This document shows positions 1 through 8,752 of a DNA stretch of 64,000 nt, piece by piece. The notes below the pieces were generated by a model, which saw only the letters and a list, made by a program, of their open reading frames with translations, made no database searches and had not been told where the DNA came from. Both the position numbers and the translations under genes were made by a program. The stretch comes from Phormidesmis sp963710175. Its GTDB lineage: Bacteria; Cyanobacteriota; Cyanobacteriia; Phormidesmidales; Phormidesmidaceae. Position 1 is the stretch's first letter; the number at the start of each line of letters is the position of its first letter. The stretch covers positions 1,364,001 through 1,428,000 of the forward strand of contig CAVPZC010000002.1 of assembly GCA_963710175.1 (NCBI GenBank), written 5' to 3'.

Positions 1-1
1 C

Positions 2-358
2 CTGACCGATTTGATTGATCAGCTCAAGGAGCCAGTAGAGAGCGAAGAGTATCGGCTGAAGATTTTGGCTGAAGACTTTAAAGCGCACGGAGAGACGGTG
101 ATCGAAAAACTGCAAACGTTTGTCGATCAGCAAGCTGATTGGCAGGTGGTGCCAGACAACTATGAGGGCATTCGGGTATCCTGCACTGCGCCAGAAGAAG
201 ACGGATGGTTCTTACTGCGGCTGTCGCTGCACGATCCGGTGCTGCCCTTAAACATTGAATCTAATATGGCGGGCGGTGTGGATCGGATTAGGGGGCGACT
301 GTTGACCTTTTTGAAGACCATTCGCGATTTGGATGTGAGCTCGGCGCGTTTAAGCTAA
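2..358 (+). CDS. Phosphomannomutase/phosphoglucomutase, C-terminal end (partial)
   Basis: This is the 3' end of a gene that begins upstream of the window; the frame is open from base 2. The ~118 visible residues match the C-terminal domain of the alpha-D-phosphohexomutase family, which interconverts hexose 1- and 6-phosphates for polysaccharide and nucleotide-sugar synthesis. The stretch around residues 80-90 (LNIESNM) resembles the phosphate-contacting loop of this domain (usually RxSGTEP-like), in the diverged form found in a cyanobacterial subgroup. The active-site serine and metal loop lie outside the window, so substrate preference cannot be judged. Confidence 0.7.
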   Translation: MTDLIDQLKEPVESEEYRLKILAEDFKAHGETVIEKLQTFVDQQADWQVVPDNYEGIRVSCTAPEEDGWFLLRLSLHDPVLPLNIESNMAGGVDRIRGRLLTFLKTIRDLDVSSARLS

Positions 359-418
359 TACTTTGAGCGTCTAATCTAGCTTGAATCTGATCTAATTTCC
401 TCAAATTCTAATATTCTT

Positions 419-2563
419 ATGTTTATCAGCGGCCAGGGGTGTAAGTCCCTGGTCATCTTTATAGGGGCGATTTTGGTGCTTCTTCCGGTGCTTTTGGCGA
501 TAGAGACGACTTCAGAAATACTGCGAACGCCTATTGTTACTTTTGTTTTGTTGCTGGCGATCACCCTCCTCATCCCCCCAATTTTTGAGCGATTAAAGCT
601 GCCGGGGCTAGTGGGCTTGCTCGCAGCGGGCGTCCTCTTTGGCAACGGTCTGCTGGGCTGGCTTGACCCGGCTTCTGAGACGATGAAGCTGCTCTCAGAA
701 ATTGGCAAGATCTACTTGATGTTTGTTGCTGGACTTGAGATCGATCTAGTTCTTTTTAATAAAACAAGAAATCGCTCTCTTAGCTTTGGCGCGCTCACCT
801 TTGTAATTCCGTTTGTTAGCGGGATAGCGGTGGGCCTTTTCTTTGGCTTCGGCTGGCTGGCGGCAGTATTGATTGGCTCGCTGCTGGCCTCTCATACGCT
901 GCTGGCCTATCCAATTGTGCAGCGGCTGGGCGTAGTTGGTGACGAGGCGGTGACGGTGACGGTGGGCGCGACCATCTTTACAGACGTGACGGCGCTGGTG
1001 GTGCTGGCTATCTGCCTGGGAATTAGTCGGGGAGATTTTTCTACGCTGAAGCTGATGATTTTGCTGGGGTCGCTGACGGTGTATGCGATCGCCGTTCTCT
1101 TCGGCCTCAAGCAGCTGGCCAAAGCCTTTTTTCGCGCTACGGGTAAAGATGAGGGCAACCAGTTTTTGTTTGTGATGCTGTCGCTATTTTTGTCGGCGGT
1201 AGTGGCGCAGCTGATCGGGGTAGAAGGCATTATTGGTGCATTTCTAGCGGGGCTGGCGATCAATAGCGTGATTGGCGATGGCCCGGTTAAGGAGAAAACC
1301 GAGTTTTTGGGCAGCGTTTTGTTCATTCCCATGTTTTTTGTCAATATGGGGCTGCTGCTCGATATCAATGCCTTTGGCAGCATTCTCCGGTTCATTAATC
1401 TACCCCTGCTGATTGTGGGGGCGCTTTTAGGCTCTAAATTTTTGGCTTCGCTGGGTACCAAGCTGCTGTTTGGCTACAGCTGGCCGCAGACCTGGACGAT
1501 GTGGTCGCTGTCGATTCCGCAGGTGGCGGCGACGCTGGCGGCGGCGCTGGTGGGCTACGAGGCAGAGATTATTAACGCTCAGGTGTTTAACAGCGTCATT
1601 TTGCTGATGCTGGTGACATCGGTATTGGGGCCGCTGGTGACGGCGCAAACAGCACGGCGGTTAGCCATTACAGAAGCGCTAGAAGAGACTGCGCCGCTGA
1701 GCTGGCTACCGGTTCCAGGCGATATGGCAGATGTATTCACAGTCGTGGTGCCGGTGTACAACCCCCGGACAGAGCAGCGATTGCTAGAACTGGCGGCGAT
1801 TATTGCCCGCTATGAAAAGGGGCGGGTGGTGCCGCTGGCAATCGCCCTGGCTCAGCCCCAGATGGACTCGCCGCAGATGGGCCGAGCGATCGCCCACAGC
1901 CGCCGCCGCCTCAAAGATGCTGAAGCTATCAGCCATGACTTTGAGGTGCCGCTGGTGCCCGCTTTAAGAATTGAACCGAGCGTGCCTCAGGCGATTTGCC
2001 ACGTCAGCCGCGAAGAAGATGCCAATCTGATTGTGCTGGGCGTCGGGCGGCAGCCCCAATTTAGCGCGCCTTTGCTTAATAGCGTGCACGACGATGTGCT
2101 GTGGGCGGCGCACTGCCCGGTAGTCGTGGCCCGGCTGCTGAACTCGCCCGCTCAGTTCAAAAATATTTTGCTGCCGGTTGAAAATCCGTCGCCGCTGACG
2201 CTGCGGGTTTTGCGGTTTGCTCAGGTGCTGGCAGCGGCCAATCAGGGTAAGGTAACGCTGCTGCACGTCTGTAGCTCGTTTTCCTCAGAGATTCACCGGG
2301 CGCGTCTGCAAAAGCAGCTAGATCTACTGATTGCTCAGCTACCGGCTGCCGACTGTAAAATAGAGACAGCGCTACTGGTGCGCGACAATTTGGTGGGGGC
2401 GATCGCTAAAGTGGCCCATCAATACGATCTGGTAATCTTGCGATCGCAGCGTCGTCGGGTAGGTAGCGGCCTGAGCATTGGCACCAGCACCTCGCCTTTG
2501 CTCGCGCGTCTGAGTCAGTCGGTGATCTTAGTCGGTGAGCCGCACCCCCGACACCAGGGTTAA
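419..2563 (+). CDS. CPA2-type cation:proton antiporter with C-terminal universal stress domains
   Basis: A 714-residue protein. Residues ~1-410 are a run of about a dozen hydrophobic helices typical of monovalent cation:proton antiporters (Na+/H+ exchanger family, KefB-like), including the motif region LPGLVGLLAAGVLFGNG. Residues ~430-710 are soluble and look like two tandem universal-stress (UspA-like) folds, with IVLGVGRQ and a VVVARLL strand, which probably sense nucleotides or regulate the transporter. It should sit in the plasma or thylakoid membrane. The ion cannot be assigned from sequence. A two-component gene follows 36 bp downstream on the same strand and may be co-transcribed. Confidence 0.85.
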   Translation: MFISGQGCKSLVIFIGAILVLLPVLLAIETTSEILRTPIVTFVLLLAITLLIPPIFERLKLPGLVGLLAAGVLFGNGLLGWLDPASETMKLLSEIGKIYLMFVAGLEIDLVLFNKTRNRSLSFGALTFVIPFVSGIAVGLFFGFGWLAAVLIGSLLASHTLLAYPIVQRLGVVGDEAVTVTVGATIFTDVTALVVLAICLGISRGDFSTLKLMILLGSLTVYAIAVLFGLKQLAKAFFRATGKDEGNQFLFVMLSLFLSAVVAQLIGVEGIIGAFLAGLAINSVIGDGPVKEKTEFLGSVLFIPMFFVNMGLLLDINAFGSILRFINLPLLIVGALLGSKFLASLGTKLLFGYSWPQTWTMWSLSIPQVAATLAAALVGYEAEIINAQVFNSVILLMLVTSVLGPLVTAQTARRLAITEALEETAPLSWLPVPGDMADVFTVVVPVYNPRTEQRLLELAAIIARYEKGRVVPLAIALAQPQMDSPQMGRAIAHSRRRLKDAEAISHDFEVPLVPALRIEPSVPQAICHVSREEDANLIVLGVGRQPQFSAPLLNSVHDDVLWAAHCPVVVARLLNSPAQFKNILLPVENPSPLTLRVLRFAQVLAAANQGKVTLLHVCSSFSSEIHRARLQKQLDLLIAQLPAADCKIETALLVRDNLVGAIAKVAHQYDLVILRSQRRRVGSGLSIGTSTSPLLARLSQSVILVGEPHPRHQG

Positions 2564-2599
2564 TACGTCACACCTGAAACGTCATACCAACGAGCCTAC

Positions 2600-5011
2600 A
2601 TGAAGCTTTTGTTAGTAGAAGATGATGAGAGCTTAGCCGCGGCAGTCGGGCAACTGCTGATGGATCATCACTATCTAGCGGATTTGGCTACAGACGGTGA
2701 AACAGGCCGTCAGATGGCCGAGGCTTTTCCTTACGATCTGATCTTGCTCGACTGGATGCTGCCCAAACTAAACGGTATGCAGCTATGTAAGCAGCTCAGA
2801 GCCGCTGGCAATCACGCACCGATTATTCTCATGACCGCTCGCGACGCCCGCACCGAACAGGTCGCCGGATTAGAGGCAGGTGCCGATGACTATCTGATCA
2901 AGCCCTTTGAATTTGCAGAACTGCTTGAGCGTATTAAAGCCTTGCTGCACCGCGCACAGGGAATCTCTTCGCCCGTTTTGCAGTGGGGCGGTCTACGCCT
3001 CGACACCAATAGCTGTGAAGTGACCTACTGCGGTTTTCCGCTGGCGCTCGCCCCTAAAGAACATGCCTTGCTCACGCTGTTCTTGCGAAATCCTCACCGC
3101 ATTTTTAGCCTGAATAATCTGCTAGAGAGCGTCTGGAGATTTGAAGAATTGTCCCATGACGGTGCGGTGCGTCCCTATATCAAGGCGCTCCGTCAAAAGC
3201 TGAGAAAGGCCGGCGTTCCTGAGATAATAGAAACAGTCTATGGACTGGGCCACCGGCTAAAACCAGCCGAGACTGTTGATCTGTCTGCGGGTTCGGTTCG
3301 AGTAAAGGCTGAAGCTGGAGAAACGGAGCCGACGAAGGCTGCGGGCATCTCTATAGACAAAAACCTGACGCCTCAAGAACTAGTGCCGCTAGACCTAACA
3401 GCACTTTGGCAGACGGTTAGAGAAAACTACACTCAGCGGGTAGCCACTATCGTTAGCAGCCTGCATCAGCTACAGCCCGGACCACTCGACCCAACGGTGC
3501 GACAATTTATCACGGCAGAAGTTCATGCATTAGCAGGGTCTCTGGGCAGCTTTGGGTTTCAATCGGTGACGGTGCTGTGCCGGGAGATAGAAGACATTCT
3601 CTGCGCGAATGCCGACCTCAGCTCAAGGCAAGTCTATCGGCTTCAGGTCGCGATGATGCGCGTGCAGCAAACGCTCAGCAAAAATGCGCCTAAGCCTATC
3701 TCAATGTCACCTCCCGGCGCAGGCAGTTTACCCCTCACTCAGTTTCAGCTGTTGGTCATTTGGCAGGCCAACAGCAATAGCTGGGTAGAGGCGCTCACAG
3801 CAGATGCCACCAGTCGTGGGGTGCAGGTTAGTACGGTCGATGATATTGCCTGCGCTCAAATTGCGATCGCTGCCACCCCTCCTGATATCGTTTTACTAGA
3901 ACTCAGCAACACCAAGACACCCGTCCACGGCAGCACTGAAAAGCTCTTAGCCGATTTGCAAAAGATCCGTCCGTCTTTGCCAGTGCTGGTATTGTCTACG
4001 CAGATCAGCTTTGAAACCCGAGTCAAGGTAGCGCGGCTAGGCGCAGCCGGACTTCTGCAAGCGCCCGCCACCCCAGCTGAGGTGATAGATGCAGCCCTAC
4101 GAGTTTTGCAAAAGGGGGCACCCCCGGCTGCCAAGCTGCTAGTCGTCGATGACGATCCAGCCATTCTCAAGCTAATGGAGCAGCTGCTATTGCCCTGGGG
4201 CTTTCGGCTACAGCTGCTGGACAATCCGCAGCATTTTTGGGAAATACTGGAGAAATTTACGCCAGACCTGGTGATTTTAGATATAGAAATGCCGCAGCTG
4301 AGCGGACTTGACCTGTGTCAGGTAATGCGCAATGCGCCCGACTGGAGCGAGGTGCCAGTCCTGTTTCTGTCGGCTTATACCGGTTCAGAAGTGATCCAAA
4401 AGGTATTTTCGGCGGGCGCTGACGACTATATTCGTAAGCCTGTGTTGGCACCCGAGCTATTAGCTCGGGTGCTCAGCTGGCTAGAACGAGCCCGAATTCG
4501 GCGGCTGCGGGCCGATATTGATAGCCTTACCGGGGTCGCCAATCGCCGCAAATCCACTCAAGATCTGACGCGGCTGTTGGGGTTGGCGAGTCGTCAGGGG
4601 CAGTTGCTGTGTCTAGCGCTGATCGATCTAGACTATTTCAAGCAAGTTAACGATGAGCATGGCCATGCGATGGGCGATTGCGTCTTGAGGCATTTTGGTG
4701 AGCAATTGCGTGCAACCTTTCGGGGTGAAGATGTGGTGGCTCGCTGGGGCGGCGAAGAATTTGTGGTGGGGCTGTACGGCATCGGTTATCGGGAGAGCAC
4801 TCAGCGGCTGACCCAATTTTTACACGCCTGGCAGCAGGAGCTATTTACCGATAGCGACCAGCCAGGGCAGAGCAGCCGGTCGTTTCGCACGACTTTTAGC
4901 GCGGGTATTGCTGTCTATCCTGACCATGCCACAGATTTGCAGGGCCTGTATCGCGCTGCTGATAAAGCGCTGTACAGAGCCAAGGTCGCCGGTCGTAATC
5001 AAGTGCTATAA
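2600..5011 (+). CDS. Multidomain response regulator: REC-wHTH-Hpt-REC-REC-GGDEF
   Basis: 803 residues. In order: a receiver (residues ~1-118, phospho-Asp in LLDWMLPKLNG); an OmpR-type winged helix (~125-225, ending VYGLGHRL); an Hpt-like helical segment with a candidate phospho-His in EVHALAGSLGSFG; a degenerate receiver (~375-500); a complete receiver (~512-630, VVDDDPAI and LDIEMPQLSG); and a GGDEF domain (~640-800) with intact GGEEF. An RxxD inhibitory site (RGED) lies five residues before GGEEF, so it is probably a feedback-inhibited diguanylate cyclase. The combination of DNA binding and c-di-GMP synthesis in one chain is uncommon. No cognate kinase is adjacent. Confidence 0.88.
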   Translation: MKLLLVEDDESLAAAVGQLLMDHHYLADLATDGETGRQMAEAFPYDLILLDWMLPKLNGMQLCKQLRAAGNHAPIILMTARDARTEQVAGLEAGADDYLIKPFEFAELLERIKALLHRAQGISSPVLQWGGLRLDTNSCEVTYCGFPLALAPKEHALLTLFLRNPHRIFSLNNLLESVWRFEELSHDGAVRPYIKALRQKLRKAGVPEIIETVYGLGHRLKPAETVDLSAGSVRVKAEAGETEPTKAAGISIDKNLTPQELVPLDLTALWQTVRENYTQRVATIVSSLHQLQPGPLDPTVRQFITAEVHALAGSLGSFGFQSVTVLCREIEDILCANADLSSRQVYRLQVAMMRVQQTLSKNAPKPISMSPPGAGSLPLTQFQLLVIWQANSNSWVEALTADATSRGVQVSTVDDIACAQIAIAATPPDIVLLELSNTKTPVHGSTEKLLADLQKIRPSLPVLVLSTQISFETRVKVARLGAAGLLQAPATPAEVIDAALRVLQKGAPPAAKLLVVDDDPAILKLMEQLLLPWGFRLQLLDNPQHFWEILEKFTPDLVILDIEMPQLSGLDLCQVMRNAPDWSEVPVLFLSAYTGSEVIQKVFSAGADDYIRKPVLAPELLARVLSWLERARIRRLRADIDSLTGVANRRKSTQDLTRLLGLASRQGQLLCLALIDLDYFKQVNDEHGHAMGDCVLRHFGEQLRATFRGEDVVARWGGEEFVVGLYGIGYRESTQRLTQFLHAWQQELFTDSDQPGQSSRSFRTTFSAGIAVYPDHATDLQGLYRAADKALYRAKVAGRNQVL

Positions 5012-5233
5012 AAGTTTGGACAAAGTTCAGGTGACGCTGCCCTAGTAGCTGTCGTCGCCTGTGACGGTTTTGATGCCGAGGCTGTGGTTGGCTTCGTGAA
5101 GGCGTTCGGCGATCGCATCTCTCCAGTTCAGGCTAATGTGAAATCCGCTTGAACACTACAAATAAAATGCACTTGCCAAGATGCCAAACGCCTTGATAGT
5201 TGGTGATTCTGCATTTAAGGTGGTTTGGGTCAG
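5012..5233. other. Gene-free segment carrying a truncated gene copy
   Basis: 222 bp between the regulator and the HEPN gene. It contains copy 1 of the 92-bp repeat, including a stop codon (TAG, minus strand) that would end the same C-terminal peptide as the intact gene at 6035-6295. Beyond the repeat, homology stops and a sequence resembling TGAAATCCGCTTGAACAC begins. No other feature was seen. Confidence 0.6.
5046..5137. repeat. 92-bp direct repeat, copy 1 (flanks HEPN/MNT module)
   Basis: Identical to 6039-6130 except for one base (G at 5051 versus A at 6044), offset 993 bp. It corresponds to the last ~30 codons of the small minus-strand gene at 6035-6295. The toxin-antitoxin pair lies entirely between the two copies. 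Confidence 0.95.
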
Positions 5234-5650
5234 TCAGAAGGACTTCATATAATTTTGAGATTGCAGATAGCTTTTGATGGAATCGATGAAAGCCATGGCT
5301 TGATCTTCGGCTGCAACCGCTCTTTCGGGCGTAACTTCTGCTAAATCAGCATAATCAGCCTCTAATCTTTGCTCAAAAGCACTGTGTAGCCAAACCGACA
5401 TCTCTTTTGAAAAATCGCCTGGCTTCACAAATTCTCTATCGAATAGAGAAATAGCACCTTTGTGTTTGGAAGTCCCTAGCTGCCGGGTAATCAACAGAGC
5501 CAGAACTGCGTAAAACATGCCGTAGTAAAAACGATTAATACAATCGGCATAAAATCCCCGTCTTAGCAGTAGCTGTCCAGCTTCAAAGGCACTATCGGCC
5601 TGCCGAAGTCTAGCCGCGAGCAGTATCCGAATATTGTCCTCACCATTCAC
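5234..5650 (-). CDS. HEPN-domain protein (toxin of a HEPN/MNT pair)
   Basis: 138 residues, starting at a GTG that overlaps the stop of the upstream MNT gene by 4 bp (GTGA). The alpha-helical sequence with INRFYYGMFYAVLALL and SKHKGAISLFDREF is characteristic of HEPN proteins paired with minimal nucleotidyltransferases. In characterised pairs the HEPN protein is an RNase or the target of its partner, which neutralises it by adding AMP groups. The translational coupling and pairing support a toxin-antitoxin or antiphage module. The RX4-6H catalytic motif is not clear-cut here, so RNase activity is inferred. Confidence 0.8.
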   Translation of the reverse strand: MNGEDNIRILLAARLRQADSAFEAGQLLLRRGFYADCINRFYYGMFYAVLALLITRQLGTSKHKGAISLFDREFVKPGDFSKEMSVWLHSAFEQRLEADYADLAEVTPERAVAAEDQAMAFIDSIKSYLQSQNYMKSF

Positions 5651-5964
5651 GCCAATACGCCTTCTGTATGGATGGCACGAAATAAAGGGCTAGAAAGGCG
5701 GGGACTATTTTCAAACTGAGCGCGCGAGTACTTTAGGGTGGTGATGAGCAGATCATTCTCGAATCCGATTTCCCAGGCAATATAGCTGATTATTTTGCGG
5801 AACTCAGGGGTTATGTTTTCTACAACGACGCAAATATCAAGATCGGAATCGGGTTGGGCGTCACCTCGGGCACGAGAACCAAAAGCCCAGATTTGAGCGC
5901 TAGGGATTCGCAGGCGCACTTTATCTGCAAATTGATTGAGAATGCTTTGATCACGCTCATTCAT
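5647..5964 (-). CDS. Minimal nucleotidyltransferase (MNT antitoxin)
   Basis: 105 residues with the nucleotidyltransferase signature GSRARGDAQPDSDLDICVVV at residues ~29-48: the GS motif and two metal-binding Asp. Small MNT proteins of this type (MntA-like) are encoded directly before HEPN partners and inactivate them by AMPylation. ATG start at 5964; a second ATG lies at 5960 in another frame. The gene is first in the two-gene minus-strand unit and overlaps the HEPN gene by 4 bp. The module is flanked by the 92-bp direct repeats, suggesting that it was acquired. Confidence 0.85.
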   Translation of the reverse strand: MNERDQSILNQFADKVRLRIPSAQIWAFGSRARGDAQPDSDLDICVVVENITPEFRKIISYIAWEIGFENDLLITTLKYSRAQFENSPRLSSPLFRAIHTEGVLA

Positions 5965-6034
5965 CGGTTTTAGCTTCTGTACTTTTTTGGCCCTTAACTA
6001 TACTGTACAGATCTTATCAATCAATGGCAGCAGT

Positions 6035-6295
6035 TCAATAGCTATCGTCGCCTGTGACGGTTTTGATGCCGAGGCTGTGGTTGGCTTCGTGAAGGCGTTC
6101 GGCGATCGCATCTCTCCAGTTCAGGCTAATTTTAGGATTGGCCAAGACCTGCTGTGCCTTTTCGCGACACTGCGCGCCCGCGTCTAAATCCATTGAGCCA
6201 ATGCCTGCGAGGTCTTCGTAGAGCTTCTGTAGGGGAATCTTTTGCTGCGGTTGCTGGGCGGTATCTGAGGGCACACCATTGGGCGTTTTAAGCAT
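6035..6295 (-). CDS. Small conserved protein of unknown function
   Basis: 86 residues, ATG start at 6295. I do not recognise a named family. The sequence is hydrophilic with a Gln-rich N-terminus and a helical C-terminus (WRDAIAERLHEANHSLG). It is probably real, because its last ~30 codons are duplicated almost exactly at 5046-5137 and the duplicate retains the frame and a stop codon. The upstream urease genes are divergent, with 246 bp between the start codons. Confidence 0.55.
   Translation of the reverse strand: MLKTPNGVPSDTAQQPQQKIPLQKLYEDLAGIGSMDLDAGAQCREKAQQVLANPKISLNWRDAIAERLHEANHSLGIKTVTGDDSY
6039..6130. repeat. 92-bp direct repeat, copy 2 (3' end of small gene)
   Basis: Second copy of the repeat described at 5046-5137. 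This copy is inside the intact reading frame 6035-6295. One mismatch in 92 positions implies a recent duplication or conversion. Confidence 0.95.
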
Positions 6296-6541
6296 GGTCT
6301 AATTCCTATGGGCTTTCCTATGGGCCGAGCAACTCAGCCGCTAACCGGCATTGTGGCGCGTTTACTGATTAGAAGCATCAGGGTCGCTAGAAAGCTTTAC
6401 AGAGCAGCACACAGAACGAAGCTTCTTGGCATTTCTTAAAAGAAACACGAGAAAGTTAGCATAAAAATCAGGGGTAAAGTCAGAGGTAGAATGCACGTTA
6501 TTCTGATATCTGTAGTTCATCTGCTGTGGTAAGAGATTCGC

Positions 6542-6847
6542 ATGTTGCTATCGCCTCAAGAAAAAGACAAGCTGCTGATTTTTACAGCGGCGCTGGTGGC
6601 CGAAAGGCGAAAAGAAAGGGGACTCAAGCTCAACTACCCGGAGGCAGTGGCCTACATTTCGGCGGCAATCATGGAAGGTGCCCGAGATGGCAAGACGGTG
6701 AGTGAGCTGATGAGTGAAGGCACGACACTGCTGAAGCGAGCCGATGTGATGGAAGGCATTCCAGAAATGGTGCATGAAGTGCAGGTAGAGGCGACTTTCC
6801 CAGATGGCACTAAGCTAGTAACAGTGCACGATCCGATTATGGATTGA
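6542..6847 (+). CDS. ureA: Urease gamma subunit
   Basis: 101 residues, the normal size for UreA, beginning MLLSPQEKDKLLIFTAALVA and containing the conserved LNYPEAVAYIS and MEGIPEMVHEVQVEATFPDG segments. It is a structural subunit of the nickel enzyme that hydrolyses urea to ammonia and carbamate in the cytoplasm. First gene of a tight plus-strand urease cluster; ureB starts 9 bp downstream. The catalytic alpha subunit (ureC) is not in this window. Confidence 0.95.
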   Translation: MLLSPQEKDKLLIFTAALVAERRKERGLKLNYPEAVAYISAAIMEGARDGKTVSELMSEGTTLLKRADVMEGIPEMVHEVQVEATFPDGTKLVTVHDPIMD

Positions 6848-6856
6848 GGCGTGTTG

Positions 6857-7228
6857 ATGAGTGAGCAGGTGAGGATCATGTACAAGAGCAATCCAGTCGA
6901 GCCACTGCCGCTGGTGCCGGGGCAAATTATCCCCGGTGGTTCGGAGCCAATTGAGCTGAATGCAGGTAGAGAGACGCTGCGGCTGGTGGTAAGCAATGGG
7001 GGCGATCGCCCTATTCAGGTCGGCTCACACTTTCACTTTTACGAGGTGAATGGGGGATTGCAGTTTGACCGGGAGCGCACCAAAAAGATGCGGCTAAATA
7101 TCACCGCTGGCACGGCTGTCCGCTTTGAGCCCGGCGATGAAAAAGAAGTTGAGCTAGTGCCCTACGGCGGCAGCCAGGAGATCTACGGATTCAATGGCCA
7201 ATACGACGGCACAGAGCTGAAGGGGTAG
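6857..7228 (+). CDS. ureB: Urease beta subunit
   Basis: 123 residues from ATG 6857; an upstream in-frame GTG at 6851 is a weaker alternative. The signatures PGQIIPGG, VGSHFHFYEVN and GGSQEIYGFNG are typical of UreB. Its residues pack against the alpha subunit in the (abc)3 urease trimer. Normally ureC follows directly, but here the next gene, 4 bp downstream, is ureG. Confidence 0.93.
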   Translation: MSEQVRIMYKSNPVEPLPLVPGQIIPGGSEPIELNAGRETLRLVVSNGGDRPIQVGSHFHFYEVNGGLQFDRERTKKMRLNITAGTAVRFEPGDEKEVELVPYGGSQEIYGFNGQYDGTELKG

Positions 7229-7232
7229 AAAG

Positions 7233-7877
7233 ATGTCAAAGTCAGCAGCTCGATTAGGCATCGGTGGTCCCGTCGGCAGCGGCAAAACCGCTCTGATTGA
7301 GGGAATTGTGCCGCTGCTGATGGCCGAGGGGGTAGAAGTTGCTGTCGTTACCAATGACCTGCTCACTACAGAAGATGCTGACCGGCTGAAGCGTAAAGGC
7401 TTTTTACCGGCTGAGCGGGTGATTGGCGTCGAAACCGGCAGCTGCCCGCATACGGCGATTCGCGAAGACCCCACGATGAATCAGCTGGCCGTGCAGGATC
7501 TGGAGCTGTGTTTTCCTCAGCTGGATCTGATTTTGATTGAGAGCGGCGGCGACAATCTGGCGTCTACCTTTAGCTATGAGCTGGTAGACGCCTACCTATT
7601 TGTGATTGATGTTGGCGCGGGTGACGATATTCCTCGTAAGAATGGGCCGGGGTTTGTTCAATCTGATCTGGCGGTGGTGAATAAAATAGATATTGCGCCC
7701 TACGTAGGGGCTGATTTGGACTTGATGCGATCGCAGTCTCAGCAATACCGTCAGGGCAAGCCAGTAGTGTATACCAACTGCAAAACTGGTGAAGGGCTGA
7801 GCGAAGTCGTAGCGTTTATTCGCGAAACGCTGCTGTTTGGCCAGCGGCCTGAAGTGATGGCAGAAAGTTCGCTGTGA
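7233..7877 (+). CDS. ureG: Urease accessory GTPase UreG
   Basis: 214 residues. A P-loop GPVGSGKT near residue 12, the ESGGDNL motif, a Cys-Pro-His metal site (GSCPHTAIREDP) and the NKID guanine-specificity motif identify UreG, the SIMIBI GTPase that drives nickel insertion into apo-urease with UreD, UreF and UreE. Its stop overlaps the GTG start of ureD (GTGA), indicating translational coupling. Confidence 0.96.
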   Translation: MSKSAARLGIGGPVGSGKTALIEGIVPLLMAEGVEVAVVTNDLLTTEDADRLKRKGFLPAERVIGVETGSCPHTAIREDPTMNQLAVQDLELCFPQLDLILIESGGDNLASTFSYELVDAYLFVIDVGAGDDIPRKNGPGFVQSDLAVVNKIDIAPYVGADLDLMRSQSQQYRQGKPVVYTNCKTGEGLSEVVAFIRETLLFGQRPEVMAESSL

Positions 7878-8752
7878 GTGCCCAAGTTCTGCAAGATCAG
7901 CTGGCGCTAAAGCTAGGCTGCAATCCATCGGGTAGAACAGTTTTGCAGCATCGCTATATGGCCTATCCGCTCAGCGTTTCGCCCGTTTTTCGGCTAGAAG
8001 AAAATGGTACTGCTCCTTCGTTAGCGCGGGCCTATCTCTACCGCATGAACACTTCTCCGGGGCTGCTGGCGGGCGACACAATTGGGGTGTCTTTGCAATT
8101 AGCCACAGGCAGTCAGCTTTATTTAGCCGATCAGTCGGCGGCTAAAGTTCATACGATGCCCCAAAAAGACACTTTGGCAACAGTGACCTACCGTCTCGAT
8201 ATTGGAGAACAAGCCACGTTAGAATTTTTGCCAGAGCCGCTGATTCTCTTTGCCGATGCAGCGCTAACGCAAAAGACTGAGATTACGATACATGCTTCTG
8301 CCGGTCTCAGTTTAGGAGAGATTGTATTGCCGGGGCGATTAGCGCGGGGTGAGGTGTATCAGTTTCGGCAATATCTCAGCCGGATTCGGGTGCGATCGCC
8401 AGCGGGTAAGCTGCTGTTTGTAGAGGCAATGAATCTGATAGGCAAAGGCAACCCATTTGCGCAGAGTGCGCTGTTTGCCAGTGGGCCAGTGCTGGGGAGT
8501 TTGGTTTTGATTTTGCCGGAGGCGATCGCGACTCCCCAAAACTTAGCAACGCTAGCCGCCGAAATTGAGTCGCTCGCAGCAGACAGCCGTTCAGCATCGG
8601 TCAATTTAGCTAGCTCACCTTTGCCGGGCGGAAGGGGGCTGTTTGTGCGGGCAATGTCTGCCACGACTCGCGACTTGCAGTCCTGCTTTAAAGGTGCGCT
8701 AAACTGTGTTCGCAAACTGCAAAACCAGGCCCCGCTGCCCTATTCGCTATGA
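7874..8752 (+). CDS. ureD: Urease accessory protein UreD
   Basis: 292 residues, starting at GTG 7874 in a 4-bp overlap with ureG. Features of the UreD (UreH) family include MNTSPGLLAGDTIGVSLQL, DQSAAKVHTMP and the EPLILFADA region. UreD binds apo-urease and recruits the UreF-UreG complex for nickel delivery. Its stop overlaps the ATG of ureE (ATGA). Confidence 0.92.
   Translation: MSAQVLQDQLALKLGCNPSGRTVLQHRYMAYPLSVSPVFRLEENGTAPSLARAYLYRMNTSPGLLAGDTIGVSLQLATGSQLYLADQSAAKVHTMPQKDTLATVTYRLDIGEQATLEFLPEPLILFADAALTQKTEITIHASAGLSLGEIVLPGRLARGEVYQFRQYLSRIRVRSPAGKLLFVEAMNLIGKGNPFAQSALFASGPVLGSLVLILPEAIATPQNLATLAAEIESLAADSRSASVNLASSPLPGGRGLFVRAMSATTRDLQSCFKGALNCVRKLQNQAPLPYSL

Noticed and set aside
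6296..6541. Possible NtcA site (GTA-N8-TAC) before ureA
   Set aside because: I searched by eye and found no good match; the nearest candidate lacks the TAC half.
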